Assembly (NCBI GenBank): GCA_003134815.1 | Contig: PLCO01000021.1 | Coordinates: 62,001-126,000, forward strand | Length of the DNA stretch: 64,000 bases | Direction of reading: 5' to 3' | From: Acidobacteriaceae bacterium | GTDB lineage: Bacteria; Acidobacteriota; Terriglobia; Terriglobales; Acidobacteriaceae | Shown: in pieces, positions 1-8,069 of the stretch | Layout: every line of letters begins with the position of its first letter | Position numbering within the stretch: position 1 is the first letter of the stretch | The notes under the pieces: model-generated | What the model was told of the DNA's origin: nothing | The model's input: only the letters and a program-made list of their open reading frames with translations | The model's database searches: none | Position numbers and translations under genes: made by a program

Positions 1-389
1 TCGCGCTGCTGCAGGGCTTGCTCAATAGCTCCGATGCCGGCGAAGACGCGGCCATCGGCCATCTCTATATGCTGGCGCGTACGTTTCGCCAGATGCTGGT
101 TATTCTGGAAAAAAATGTGCGCGACTCGCGCGCCATCTGGCAGGCGCTGTGGCAGGGTTTTCGCATTCCGCCCTTCGCCGCCGACGATCTGATCCGCCAG
201 GCACGACGGTATAAAAACCGCCGCGAACTCACGCGTGCGCTTCGTCTGGTTGCGCGCGCCGACCTTGAGCTGCGCTCGTCGCCGCCCGACAAGCGGCTGG
301 TGCTGGAGCGCCTTATCTATGAGCTGGCTTCAGAACCCAGGCCGCCGGCGCCGGCGTGGGCCGCGGCGCAGCTGTCGTTTGAGAGTTGA
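1..389 (+). CDS. holA: DNA polymerase III delta subunit, C-terminal part (partial)
   Basis: This is the 3' end of a gene that starts before the window; the reading frame is open from base 3. The visible ~128 residues match the helical domain III of HolA, the clamp-loader subunit that opens the beta sliding clamp. Seen in the sequence: the stretch around FRIPPFAADDLIRQARRY, followed by a series of leucine and alanine helices ending in an ADLELRSS...LVLERLIYEL segment, which is the usual HolA C-terminal signature. The stop is at 387-389. A TTG at 18-20 is internal, not a start. The N-terminal AAA+-like domains are outside the window. The family call rests on the C-terminal pattern only but is quite specific. 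Confidence 0.85.
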   Translation, partial: ALLQGLLNSSDAGEDAAIGHLYMLARTFRQMLVILEKNVRDSRAIWQALWQGFRIPPFAADDLIRQARRYKNRRELTRALRLVARADLELRSSPPDKRLVLERLIYELASEPRPPAPAWAAAQLSFES

Positions 390-390
390 G

Positions 391-448
391 GCGCGAGATT
401 TTGGGGGGGCGAGACCTGAGGTGCGAGATTTGAGGGGCGAGACCTGAC
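391..448. repeat. Imperfect tandem repeat after holA
   Basis: Two head-to-tail copies of a ~29-base unit lie directly after the holA stop (391-420 and 421-448). Both contain GCGAGATT followed by a G-rich stretch and GGGGCGAGACCTGA. Nothing coding is apparent. It resembles the other short word-like repeats found between genes in this window. Confidence 0.6.
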
Positions 449-635
449 GCACGTTCCAGGCCGACGCGCGCTTCAGACCGACGCGCGCTCTTTGAGCCAA
501 TGCCCAACTGACGGTCATCATTCGGGAAGTGGCGGCAAAGCCCGCCGCGAAGAGAGCTCCCGGCATGTTCATTCAAGGCCTGTCCGCCTTGGGCAAGACA
601 AGCCACGACTGCGAAGACTCGCGTGTTGTCCGGTT

Positions 636-1058
636 CTATTGTTGCGGGCCAGGTATCAGGATCGGACTTGAACCTTCGTTCATCCAAACATCGAATGCGC
701 GGTCCTCGGTTTCCGAGTGCGCGATATGCGACTCCCAAAGCAGGATTGGCTCGCGCGTGATTGCATCGCTCTTCCGGTCCCAGTAGGCGGCCACCCGCCT
801 GATCTGGTCCAGCATCCATTCGTGCCTCAGCGCGTGAATTCCCACGCCCGGATAACCAGCAACTGTCATCATCCCCTCTTCCAACATAAAGTGGGAGCGC
901 GTTATCCGTGCGAGCGCCTTCAGTCTGCGTAACCGCTCGCCGACATCCCCGTCCTTACTCACGTTGAAGTTAATTTCCAGCAAGATCTCGGCGATCTCCT
1001 GGTGGTCGCGGCCGATCATTCGAATGCTCAGACCACTCCCTTGAACTGTTCTTGGCAT
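636..1058 (-). CDS. Hemerythrin-like HHE domain protein
   Basis: A 140-residue, probably cytoplasmic four-helix-bundle protein predicted to bind a di-iron centre. The full ligand pattern is visible: a His in RDHQE near residue 19, HxxxE in SHFMLEE, HxxxH in HALRHEWM, and HxxxxD in HSETED near residue 115. This is the complete hemerythrin set, so O2, NO or iron sensing or storage is plausible. There is no attached signalling domain, so it is a single-domain protein. The ATG at 1058 has a good ribosome site (AAGGAG about 10 bases upstream). It is divergent from the downstream EamA gene's neighbours and has no evident operon partner. The physiological role is not shown by the sequence. Confidence 0.8.
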   Translation of the reverse strand: MPRTVQGSGLSIRMIGRDHQEIAEILLEINFNVSKDGDVGERLRRLKALARITRSHFMLEEGMMTVAGYPGVGIHALRHEWMLDQIRRVAAYWDRKSDAITREPILLWESHIAHSETEDRAFDVWMNEGSSPILIPGPQQ

Positions 1059-1546
1059 GGCACGTTTTCTCCTTCCGGATTCTAAGATTGGCGAAACATT
1101 CGCAGGATCGGGTAGGGTTTCGTGATCAAGAAAACTTCAACTTGACGGGCGAAGCGTCGAAAGGCCGGAGCATTTCATGAAGAACCAGGGAAGAAGAGCG
1201 GGGGAAGAAGAGTAGGGCAAGAAGGTCCGGCCATGAAGAACAGGCAAGACTGTGCGCGCCCTCATTTTCTGGTGGCCATTCCGTTTCAACTGGCGCCATG
1301 GAAGTGCTATCCTTCCGAATCGCAAATGTGAATGCTATCGGCAGGAATTCGAAAAACCTGAGCCGAGGCTAAAGTTTATTTTCCGCTGCTCGCTGTAAGG
1401 GCTGGGGGATGCCGTGCGGATCGTTCATGGCGCGAGCACTCACCGAGCAAGAGCGATTCCAAGTCAGAAATGTCAAAATTAGCCTTTGCCAATGACCAAA
1501 GGAAGTATCGGCTGTGTTCGCCAGCCATTGTGCTTTTCGAGAAGCA
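1059..1546. other. Non-coding gap, no gene recognised
   Basis: About 490 bases between two minus-strand genes. It contains a purine-rich stretch with GAAGAA words (about 1170-1235) and an isolated GTGCTATCC at 1304-1312 that matches the left end of the palindromic repeat family seen elsewhere, but no matching right end. I see no convincing gene, RNA or terminator. Confidence 0.5.
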
Positions 1547-2536
1547 CTATTCGAGAATGACGGCCGGATCAGGCCGATGCCTGTGCGTCGTGAGCGTAAT
1601 CGCGGCTGCAAGAATCAGCGCCCCGCCCAGCCACGCGAACGGTCCCAGCTTCTCTCCCAGCAACTCCACACCCAGAATTGACCCCAGGGCCGGCTCGATA
1701 TTCAAGAACACGCCCGCCCGCGAAGCCGGCACATGGTGGATGCCCCAGTTCCAAAGCAACGTAGTCGTAGCCGTGCACAGCAGTCCGCTGATGGCCAAGG
1801 CAATCCAGGCGGTGGTGCTGACATGCCTGAAGGGGAACGGCTCTACTCTCTGGCCCATGAGAAACTCAAGCAACCGCGAACCGGCCAGCCAGATCACCAG
1901 CATCGCGGTTCCGGAATAGATGGTGTATGCGGTGACCACGCGCGGACTGTGCGTCTGCATCAGTTTCTTGCTGAGCAAAATCCAAGCCAGCGCGGTGACA
2001 AGCGATGCAATCACCAGGAGATCGCCCTCAAGCGAAGGCGTTTCGCGCCCGGTGGTGGCGCGGTTGCCGCCCAGAACCACCATGGCCGCGCCGACGGTCG
2101 ATCCGCACAGAGCGAGCCAGCCCAACCAGTCAAGCTGCTCGCCGGCAAACAGCGCGGCCGCGGCTGCCAGCAGCACAGGCATTGCACCGATCATGAGCGA
2201 AGCGTGGCTTACCGTGGTTAGCGCAAGGCCATGGAACTGGAGCAGAAACTGGATGGGAATGCCGAAGAGCGCGGCCATGAGCATGGTCCGCATCTCCGCG
2301 GCCTTCAACCGGGCGCGCTCTGTAATCATCACCGGCGCCATACCCAGGCAGGCAAACAAGAAGCGGTAGAGCACCATGTGCTCCACATTCATCTCGTCCA
2401 GCGCCAGCCTGCCCCAGTAGAAACCTGTGCCCCAAAGAGTTCCCGCCAACGCACATGCGGCATAACCAAGAAACCTGAGCCGGCCGCTTCCGCTGTCTGC
2501 GGCCCGATTCCTTCCGAGGATCGAGGACTCTGCCAT
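1547..2536 (-). CDS. EamA/DMT-family membrane transporter
   Basis: A 329-residue inner-membrane protein of the drug/metabolite transporter superfamily, with two EamA repeats of about five membrane helices each. The first repeat begins with AGTLWGTGFYWGRLAL, the second around residue 170 (GDLLVIASLVTALAWILLSKKL). The C-terminal repeat has the typical pattern PASRAGVFLNIEPALGSILG. Members export metabolites or amino acids; the substrate cannot be read from the sequence. The length is normal for the family. The ATG at 2536 was chosen because the first helix follows a short charged N-terminus (residues 1-20). It is a single gene on the minus strand, divergent from the secreted protein gene that follows. 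Confidence 0.88.
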   Translation of the reverse strand: MAESSILGRNRAADSGSGRLRFLGYAACALAGTLWGTGFYWGRLALDEMNVEHMVLYRFLFACLGMAPVMITERARLKAAEMRTMLMAALFGIPIQFLLQFHGLALTTVSHASLMIGAMPVLLAAAAALFAGEQLDWLGWLALCGSTVGAAMVVLGGNRATTGRETPSLEGDLLVIASLVTALAWILLSKKLMQTHSPRVVTAYTIYSGTAMLVIWLAGSRLLEFLMGQRVEPFPFRHVSTTAWIALAISGLLCTATTTLLWNWGIHHVPASRAGVFLNIEPALGSILGVELLGEKLGPFAWLGGALILAAAITLTTHRHRPDPAVILE

Positions 2537-2703
2537 CTTCCATTAACTTTCGCATAAGGGGCACTAACTCTCGCATAAGCGGCGAGCGCCGGGTTCCGCG
2601 CCGCGATGCAGGTCTCTGGTTTGCCACGCATTCCCGCTCCTGGTTGAGTGTCGCCGCGCCGGAACTTTCTGCTACATGGCTCGATCGGCGAGAATACTTA
2701 TCG

Positions 2704-4275
2704 ATGGCGTGCGAACCTGGAATCGTGCGGGGAGGCTGTGGGCGCGGCGTCATTTTGGCGCACGCGGCAGGAATTCTTTTCGCGGCAACAGCAATGCTCG
2801 TGCCGGCGCAGATCCCGAGCGCACCAGCGCCGGTTCCCAACGCGCCAGCGCCAATTCCGTCGACGCCCGCGCAAACCGGAACTGCTCCCGAGCCTAAATC
2901 GCCGCCTTCCGTCAAGGAGCGCTTTCTAATTGACCGATTCCCTGACAAGCCGTCAATTCCGCCCTTATTCACCATCCCCATCGAGCCACTCGGCTTTACG
3001 GCGCCCGGCGCCAGATACGTAGGCTCACGGAATTCGATGGCTTCGCTGGATTTTCTCGACGAAGACCACCTGCTCTTCACGTTTCGCGTGCCTGGCTTGC
3101 AGCAACGCGATCTGCTCAATAACGAGGAAACCAATCAGCGCCAGATTCGTGGGGTGGTTCTTACGCTGCCGCAGGGCACCGTGACAGCGGAGGCGCTTTG
3201 GACCGTTCACGATCGCGTGCGCTACCTTTGGCCGCTCAAAGACGGTCACTTTCTTTTTCGTGACCGCAACAATCTGTCCGAGGGCGACTCAGCACTCACG
3301 CTGAAGCCCTACCTCGACTTTCCCGGCTCGCTGCTCTGGATTGAACTCGACCCGGCACAGCATTTCCTGGTTACGAACTCCCGCGAGCCAGTGGCGAAAC
3401 CCGCTCACTCGAGTATCCCCGCGGACGGGTCATTATCCGCAGAATCTGGATACGCGGCGTGGAAGCCCGGTGAAGTTGCCAGCCCATCGATTTCCGGCAC
3501 TTCTGTCTCGGACCCTTCGACCGCTTCAGCCTCGATTACCACAGACTCGGATGCCTCAAAGGGTTCAGATTCCAGCAGCAACTCCGACAACAATGAAGGC
3601 GACCATCACGATCTCGTGGTCCGTATTCTGCGCCGCGAGTCCGGTGAAGTGATGCTGGTCAGCCGCGTGAGGACCGCGGTTCATCTCCCTATCAACTCCG
3701 TTGGCTACCTTGAAAATCTGCGCAGCCGCGGAATGGAATGGATGCTGAATCTCAGCTACTTTACCGGCGGCAGCAAAATGCTCGGACATGTCGACTCCAA
3801 CTGCGAGCCTGACGACAACTTTCTCTCGGAGCAGGAAATCCTGGCCATCGGCTGCGGCCCAAACGGCGAAAGCGATCTTGTGGCTTTGACCACCACCGGC
3901 CGAACCCTCTGGCGGACGCAGGGGCCTGCCACCGAGGTTTGGCCGCAGCTCGCGGTCGCCGCCAACGGCTCGCGCATCGCCTGGGAGACCCTCGACACGA
4001 CGCATCCCATCTATGCTTTTGCGCCCATAGAGGCCGACGAAGTCAAAGAGCAATCTGTGACCATCTTTGACGCCGCTAATGGCGATATTGATCTGGTTTC
4101 GCCCGTCAGCCCAATCCTCGACGCCGGCGGCAATGTGGCCATCTCCCCCTCCGGCCGCCGCGTGGCGCTGCTCAACGCCGGAGCCATTCAGGTCTTTGAA
4201 CTTCCCCCGCCGGCGCCCTTGCCGGCGGACGCGCTGGACCCTGACGCGAAGCCCAGCGCCAAGCCGTCACGCTAG
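2704..4275 (+). CDS. Secreted protein of unknown function, Pro- and Ser-rich, beta-propeller-like
   Basis: I do not recognise a named family. The product is about 523 residues from the ATG at 2704. An in-frame TTG at 2644 would add 20 residues. The N-terminus has a hydrophobic export segment (AHAAGILFAATAMLVPAQ), then a proline- and alanine-rich linker, then a body with repeated short beta-strand patterns such as DEDHLLFTF, GHFLFRD and GSRIAWE, which suggests a propeller-like fold. A Ser/Asp-rich low-complexity insert lies around residues 260-300. It is followed after 57 bases by the PP2C phosphatase gene on the same strand, so the two may be co-transcribed. Export is inferred; function is unknown. 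Confidence 0.65.
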   Translation: MACEPGIVRGGCGRGVILAHAAGILFAATAMLVPAQIPSAPAPVPNAPAPIPSTPAQTGTAPEPKSPPSVKERFLIDRFPDKPSIPPLFTIPIEPLGFTAPGARYVGSRNSMASLDFLDEDHLLFTFRVPGLQQRDLLNNEETNQRQIRGVVLTLPQGTVTAEALWTVHDRVRYLWPLKDGHFLFRDRNNLSEGDSALTLKPYLDFPGSLLWIELDPAQHFLVTNSREPVAKPAHSSIPADGSLSAESGYAAWKPGEVASPSISGTSVSDPSTASASITTDSDASKGSDSSSNSDNNEGDHHDLVVRILRRESGEVMLVSRVRTAVHLPINSVGYLENLRSRGMEWMLNLSYFTGGSKMLGHVDSNCEPDDNFLSEQEILAIGCGPNGESDLVALTTTGRTLWRTQGPATEVWPQLAVAANGSRIAWETLDTTHPIYAFAPIEADEVKEQSVTIFDAANGDIDLVSPVSPILDAGGNVAISPSGRRVALLNAGAIQVFELPPPAPLPADALDPDAKPSAKPSR

Positions 4276-4300
4276 CTTGCGGCTCCCGTGGCCCGGCCAG

Positions 4301-4322
4301 CTGGCCCCTGTCTGGCCCCTGT
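4301..4322. repeat. Tandem 11-base repeat
   Basis: CTGGCCCCTGT occurs twice in direct tandem (4301-4311 and 4312-4322) in the short gap before the PP2C gene. No function is apparent. Confidence 0.6.
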
Positions 4323-4332
4323 CTACTGACTC

Positions 4333-5163
4333 GTGACGCATGTACTCAATATCCCCATATCGCCACGTTTCGGGTCACCCTTTTTCGATACACTGGGCGA
4401 CGGGGGTTTTTTCTTGGCTACGGCTGTCGCCCACTATACGGCCGCGGCGCTTACCGACCGCGGTCGCAAGCGCCCAACCAACGAGGATGCATTCGGCTAC
4501 TCCGTGGAGCACGGAGTGTATGTGGTCTGCGATGGAATGGGCGGCGCCGTGGGAGGCGAAGTGGCCAGTAGTCTCGCCGTCGGCGAGGTTATGCAGTCGC
4601 TCACCAACCGCCCACAAACGAATCCCTTCCCGACCGAAGCCGAGCAAGCTATCGCAGCCGCAAATCAGGCTATCTTCTCCCGCTCGCAGCGCAACCAGAA
4701 TCTCAATGGGATGGGGACTACGCTCGTAGCGCTGCTGGTGGAGGATGGGCACGCATGGATGGTCAATGTCGGCGACAGTCGCGGTTACCGAATCCGCAAC
4801 TCTCAGCCCAACTCCCATATTGAGCAGATCACCCTCGATCACTCATTGGTTGAGGAACAGATTCGTATGGGCCAGATGACGCAGCAGGAAGCTCTTCGCT
4901 CCCCGCTCAAAAACGTCATTACGCGCGCGCTGGGGACGCAAAGCTTCGTCGCGCCGGATGTCTTTGAACTCGAATCTGAGCCCGGCGACCTTTTTCTGCT
5001 TTGCTCCGACGGGTTGACCCGCGAGCTCTCCGACTCTTTCCTCGAATCTCTGCTCGTCCTCGACCTGCCGCTTGAGAGCCTCTGCTCGCGGTTGGTGGTG
5101 GCCGCCAACGAGGCCGGCGGCCACGACAACATTACTTGCCTGCTGGTCCGCGCTGAGGCGTAG
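4333..5163 (+). CDS. PP2C-family Ser/Thr protein phosphatase
   Basis: A metal-dependent phosphatase that removes phosphate from Ser/Thr residues and so counteracts Hanks-type kinases. Visible PP2C motifs are, in order, TDRGRKRPTNEDAF, VVCDGMGGAVGGE (metal-binding Asp), GMGTTLVALL, VNVGDSRGYR, ITLDHSLVEE, ITRALG and FLLCSDGLTREL, and the C-terminal GGHDNIT. No membrane segment is present, so it is cytoplasmic. The GTG at 4333 gives an unusual 40-residue lead before the first motif; a TTG at 4414 preceded by a GGGGG stretch would give the more usual short N-terminus, so the start is uncertain. It follows the secreted-protein gene closely. Confidence 0.92.
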   Translation: MTHVLNIPISPRFGSPFFDTLGDGGFFLATAVAHYTAAALTDRGRKRPTNEDAFGYSVEHGVYVVCDGMGGAVGGEVASSLAVGEVMQSLTNRPQTNPFPTEAEQAIAAANQAIFSRSQRNQNLNGMGTTLVALLVEDGHAWMVNVGDSRGYRIRNSQPNSHIEQITLDHSLVEEQIRMGQMTQQEALRSPLKNVITRALGTQSFVAPDVFELESEPGDLFLLCSDGLTRELSDSFLESLLVLDLPLESLCSRLVVAANEAGGHDNITCLLVRAEA

Positions 5164-5236
5164 GCAAGTCTGGCCGGCCTCGGCGCCCGGGCAACGGTCG
5201 TTCATACCGTCTGCAAGAGGTATATCAGGCATGCGG

Positions 5237-5265
5237 TTGACACTCGCTTCGGCCAAATTTATTCT
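5237..5265 (+). promoter_or_regulatory. Sigma70-type promoter for the fucose gene group
   Basis: TTGACA at 5237-5242 and TATTCT at 5260-5265 are separated by exactly 17 bases. A transcript would start near 5272, leaving about a 50-base leader before the ATG at 5323 and arguing against the in-frame GTG at 5278 as start. This is a pattern match only. Confidence 0.6.
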
Positions 5266-5322
5266 TCGCAGAAGTTAGTGATAACGTTTTCTCAAGCTCT
5301 CTGCCCCCAAGGTAAATCGCGC

Positions 5323-6345
5323 ATGCTGAATCCCGCCCAACCCGCACCCATCGATCAGGCGGCGATTCCCCAGCGAAGGCTCTACACGGGGGCCACAATG
5401 CCCGGCCTCGGGCTGGGTACGTTCGGCTCCGACCACGTTTCCGCGGCCGAGATCGCGGAGGTCGTGAAAGACGCTGCCGCAGCCGGTTACCGGCATTTCG
5501 ATTGCGCTTCGGTCTACGCCAACGAAGCCCAGATCGGAGTCGCATTCGAAGAGATTTTTCAAAGGGGAATCAAACGAGACGACCTCTGGATTACCTCGAA
5601 ACTTTGGAACGATAAACATGGCGAGGACGACGTGATTGCGTCCTGCCGCAAATCGCTCGCCGATCTGCGCCTCGACCACCTGGATCTTTACCTGGTGCAT
5701 TGGCCCTTCCCGAACTTCCATCCGCCGGGCTGCGATGTCTCTTCGCGATCGCCCGATGCCAAGCCTTACATTCACGAGAACTTTATGAGGACCTGGCGCA
5801 AGATGGAGGCGCTGGTCGATATGGGCGTGGTGCGGCACATCGGTGTCTCGAACATGACCATCCCCAAGCTGAAGCTACTCCTTCGCGATGCCCGCATTAA
5901 GCCCGCAGTGAATGAAATGGAGCTGCATCCGCACTTCCAGCAGCCTGAACTTTTCCGATTCGTTCTCGATAACGGCATGCAGCCGATCGGCTATTGCCCC
6001 GTCGGCTCACCGCACCGACCGGAACGTGACCGCACCTCCGAGGACACCTCGCCCACGGAAGATGGGGTGATTGTGAGCATCGCTGAGCGTCATGGCATTC
6101 ATCCCGCAGTGGTGTGCATCAAGTGGGCCGCGCAGCGCGGGCAAACACCCATTCCCTTCTCCGTTCATCACTACCGCACCAATCATGAGGGCGTGGTAAG
6201 CGATCCCCTCACAGACGAGGAGATGCGGGCGATCGCCGCTATCGATCGCAACTGCCGCCTGATCAAAGGTCAGGTCTTCCTGTGGAAAGAGGGCCAGACC
6301 TGGGAGGATCTTTGGGACGTGAATGGAGAGATCACCCCACCGTAG
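5323..6345 (+). CDS. Aldo/keto reductase
   Basis: A 340-residue NAD(P)H-dependent carbonyl reductase with the (beta/alpha)8 fold. The catalytic tetrad can be read: Asp and Tyr in HFDCASVYANE, Lys in ITSKLWND, His in YLVHWPF. The later parts HIGVSNMTIPKL, NEMELHPHFQQ and the C-terminal cofactor region (GQTPIPFSVHHYRTNHE) are typical. It is the first gene behind a good promoter and precedes an alcohol dehydrogenase, a FucU-like mutarotase and an alpha-L-fucosidase, so its substrate may be a sugar or sugar-derived aldehyde such as L-lactaldehyde; that is inference from context. The start at 5323 has AAGGT about 10 bases upstream. Confidence 0.9.
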   Translation: MLNPAQPAPIDQAAIPQRRLYTGATMPGLGLGTFGSDHVSAAEIAEVVKDAAAAGYRHFDCASVYANEAQIGVAFEEIFQRGIKRDDLWITSKLWNDKHGEDDVIASCRKSLADLRLDHLDLYLVHWPFPNFHPPGCDVSSRSPDAKPYIHENFMRTWRKMEALVDMGVVRHIGVSNMTIPKLKLLLRDARIKPAVNEMELHPHFQQPELFRFVLDNGMQPIGYCPVGSPHRPERDRTSEDTSPTEDGVIVSIAERHGIHPAVVCIKWAAQRGQTPIPFSVHHYRTNHEGVVSDPLTDEEMRAIAAIDRNCRLIKGQVFLWKEGQTWEDLWDVNGEITPP

Positions 6346-6397
6346 ACCGCGTGGGGCTTTCCGACGCGCAGTTTAAGATCGATCGAGAGCGATCCAA

Positions 6398-7462
6398 ATG
6401 AAAGAGACGATGACCGCAGCGTACCTTCCGGGTGATTCCACTGTTGAGATGCGCACGGTGCCAGTGCCGGAGCCAGGCCACGGGGAAGTCCTGTTGCGCG
6501 TGAAAGCGTCAACTATTTGCGGCTCGGACATTCGCTGCATCTATCACGAGCATCTGGGCAAAGGCCCCGAGGGCTATCAGGGCGTGATTGCCGGGCACGA
6601 GCCTTCAGGCCAGATCGTTGCGACCGGCCCTGGCTGCCGCCGCTTCAAAGCTGGCGATCGCGTGATTGTCTATCACATCTGTGGCTGTGGCGTCTGCAAC
6701 GACTGCCGGCGCGGCTTCATGATCTCATGCAGCAGCGAACAATATCGCCGCGCTTATGGCTGGCAGCGCGACGGGGGCATGGCGGAGTACATGGTGGCCG
6801 AGGAGAAAGATCTGATCGCTCTGCCCGATGAACTCTCTTATGGCGATGGCGCACAGGTGGCGTGCGGCTTCGGCACCGTGTACGAAGGCCTGGAAAAGAT
6901 AGGCATCAATGGCAATCATGCGGTACTCATCACTGGCCTTGGCCCTGTTGGCCTAGCCACCGGCGCGCTTTGCCGCAAGCTCGGCGCGGAAAGAATCATT
7001 GGCATCGACATCGTTCCCGAGCGCATGAAGATCGCGCTCGATCTCGGCCTCTGCGACGCCGTTCTCGCTTCCGGCCCCAACAACGTTGCCGAAGTCAGGC
7101 AGCTCACGGGCGGCATGGGCGTGGAGCGCGCCGTGGATTGCTCCGCGAACGATGCCGCGCGGGCCACGGCGATTCGCGCCACGCGCAAATGGGGCCGGAT
7201 TGTCTTCCTCGGCGAGGGCGGGCGCGTCGAGTTCAACCCATCGCCCGACTTGATTCACGACCAAAAAACTCTCTACGGCTCGTGGGTCACATCCACCTGG
7301 CTGATGGAAGAGCTGGTGGAACGGCTGGTGCGTTGGAATCTGCATCCGGCCTATATCATCACCCACCGATTTCCACTGGAGCGCGCCAGCGAGGCTTATG
7401 CGCTGATGGCCACAGGGAAATGCGGCAAAGTGGCAGTGTGCGCGGACGAAGAATTGAAATGA
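6398..7462 (+). CDS. Zinc-dependent alcohol (sugar/polyol) dehydrogenase
   Basis: A 354-residue medium-chain dehydrogenase that oxidises an alcohol or sugar hydroxyl with NAD(P)+. The catalytic zinc ligands are the Cys in STICGSD and the HE pair in AGHEPSG. The structural-zinc lobe has the spaced cysteines CGCGVCNDC plus a distal Cys (MISC). The Rossmann motif is TGLGPVGLA. It lies 52 bases after the aldo/keto reductase and 22 bases before the mutarotase-like gene, which points to one operon. Context suggests L-fucose or another deoxy sugar as substrate, but the family is broad and the specificity is not shown. The ATG at 6398 has a GAGAG stretch upstream. Confidence 0.9.
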   Translation: MKETMTAAYLPGDSTVEMRTVPVPEPGHGEVLLRVKASTICGSDIRCIYHEHLGKGPEGYQGVIAGHEPSGQIVATGPGCRRFKAGDRVIVYHICGCGVCNDCRRGFMISCSSEQYRRAYGWQRDGGMAEYMVAEEKDLIALPDELSYGDGAQVACGFGTVYEGLEKIGINGNHAVLITGLGPVGLATGALCRKLGAERIIGIDIVPERMKIALDLGLCDAVLASGPNNVAEVRQLTGGMGVERAVDCSANDAARATAIRATRKWGRIVFLGEGGRVEFNPSPDLIHDQKTLYGSWVTSTWLMEELVERLVRWNLHPAYIITHRFPLERASEAYALMATGKCGKVAVCADEELK

Positions 7463-7484
7463 ACCGGGATCGAGGACAGCAACT

Positions 7485-7994
7485 ATGACCGTCGCGCCAG
7501 GAATCACGAAACCGGACTGGAAACGCGAACTGAAGGCCTTGCTGCCGTTCTTTGGCCATCGCAACTGGATTGTGGTTGCCGACTCGGCATATCCGGCGCA
7601 GTCCAGGCCCGGCATTGACACGATCGTATCCGGCGGCGGCCAGATCGAAGTGGCTCGCCGGGTGTTCGACGCCATCGCGGCCAGCAAACACGTCCGCGCC
7701 AACATTTATCTCGACCAGGAATTGCAATTTATCGCTGAAGACGATGCGCCGGGGGTTTCGCGTTATCGCATTCAACTCGCAGAGCTGCTCAAGATCGCAA
7801 AGACAATCACCCTGCCCCACGAGCAGGTTATTGCCAAGCTCGACCAGACTGCTCAAATTTTCCGCGTCCTCATCATCAAAACCGAATTCACGATTCCTTA
7901 CACATCAATCTTTTTCGAACTCGACTGCGGCTACTGGAACGCCGAGGCGGAACAACGATTGCGGCGAGCGATGGCTGCCTCCACCTCAAAGTGA
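7485..7994 (+). CDS. RbsD/FucU-like sugar mutarotase
   Basis: A 169-residue protein that resembles the RbsD/FucU family, which interconverts sugar anomers or ring forms so that a newly released sugar can enter metabolism. Supporting segments are LLPFFGHRNWIVVADSAYP near the N-terminus, where the family has its conserved His and Asp, and IIKTEFTIPYTSIFFE near the C-terminus, matching the family's ligand-binding loop. The match is clear in pattern but divergent in detail. Its position just before the GH29 alpha-fucosidase supports an L-fucose mutarotase role. It is separated from the upstream dehydrogenase by 22 bases. A different small-sugar substrate remains possible. Confidence 0.65.
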   Translation: MTVAPGITKPDWKRELKALLPFFGHRNWIVVADSAYPAQSRPGIDTIVSGGGQIEVARRVFDAIAASKHVRANIYLDQELQFIAEDDAPGVSRYRIQLAELLKIAKTITLPHEQVIAKLDQTAQIFRVLIIKTEFTIPYTSIFFELDCGYWNAEAEQRLRRAMAASTSK

Positions 7995-8069
7995 GAATCG
8001 CAGTTCTGGCTAGTGCAGCTCGGAATTCAATTTGTTTACCTGGACCAACGCAGGAAAGGAAGCTTCGGA

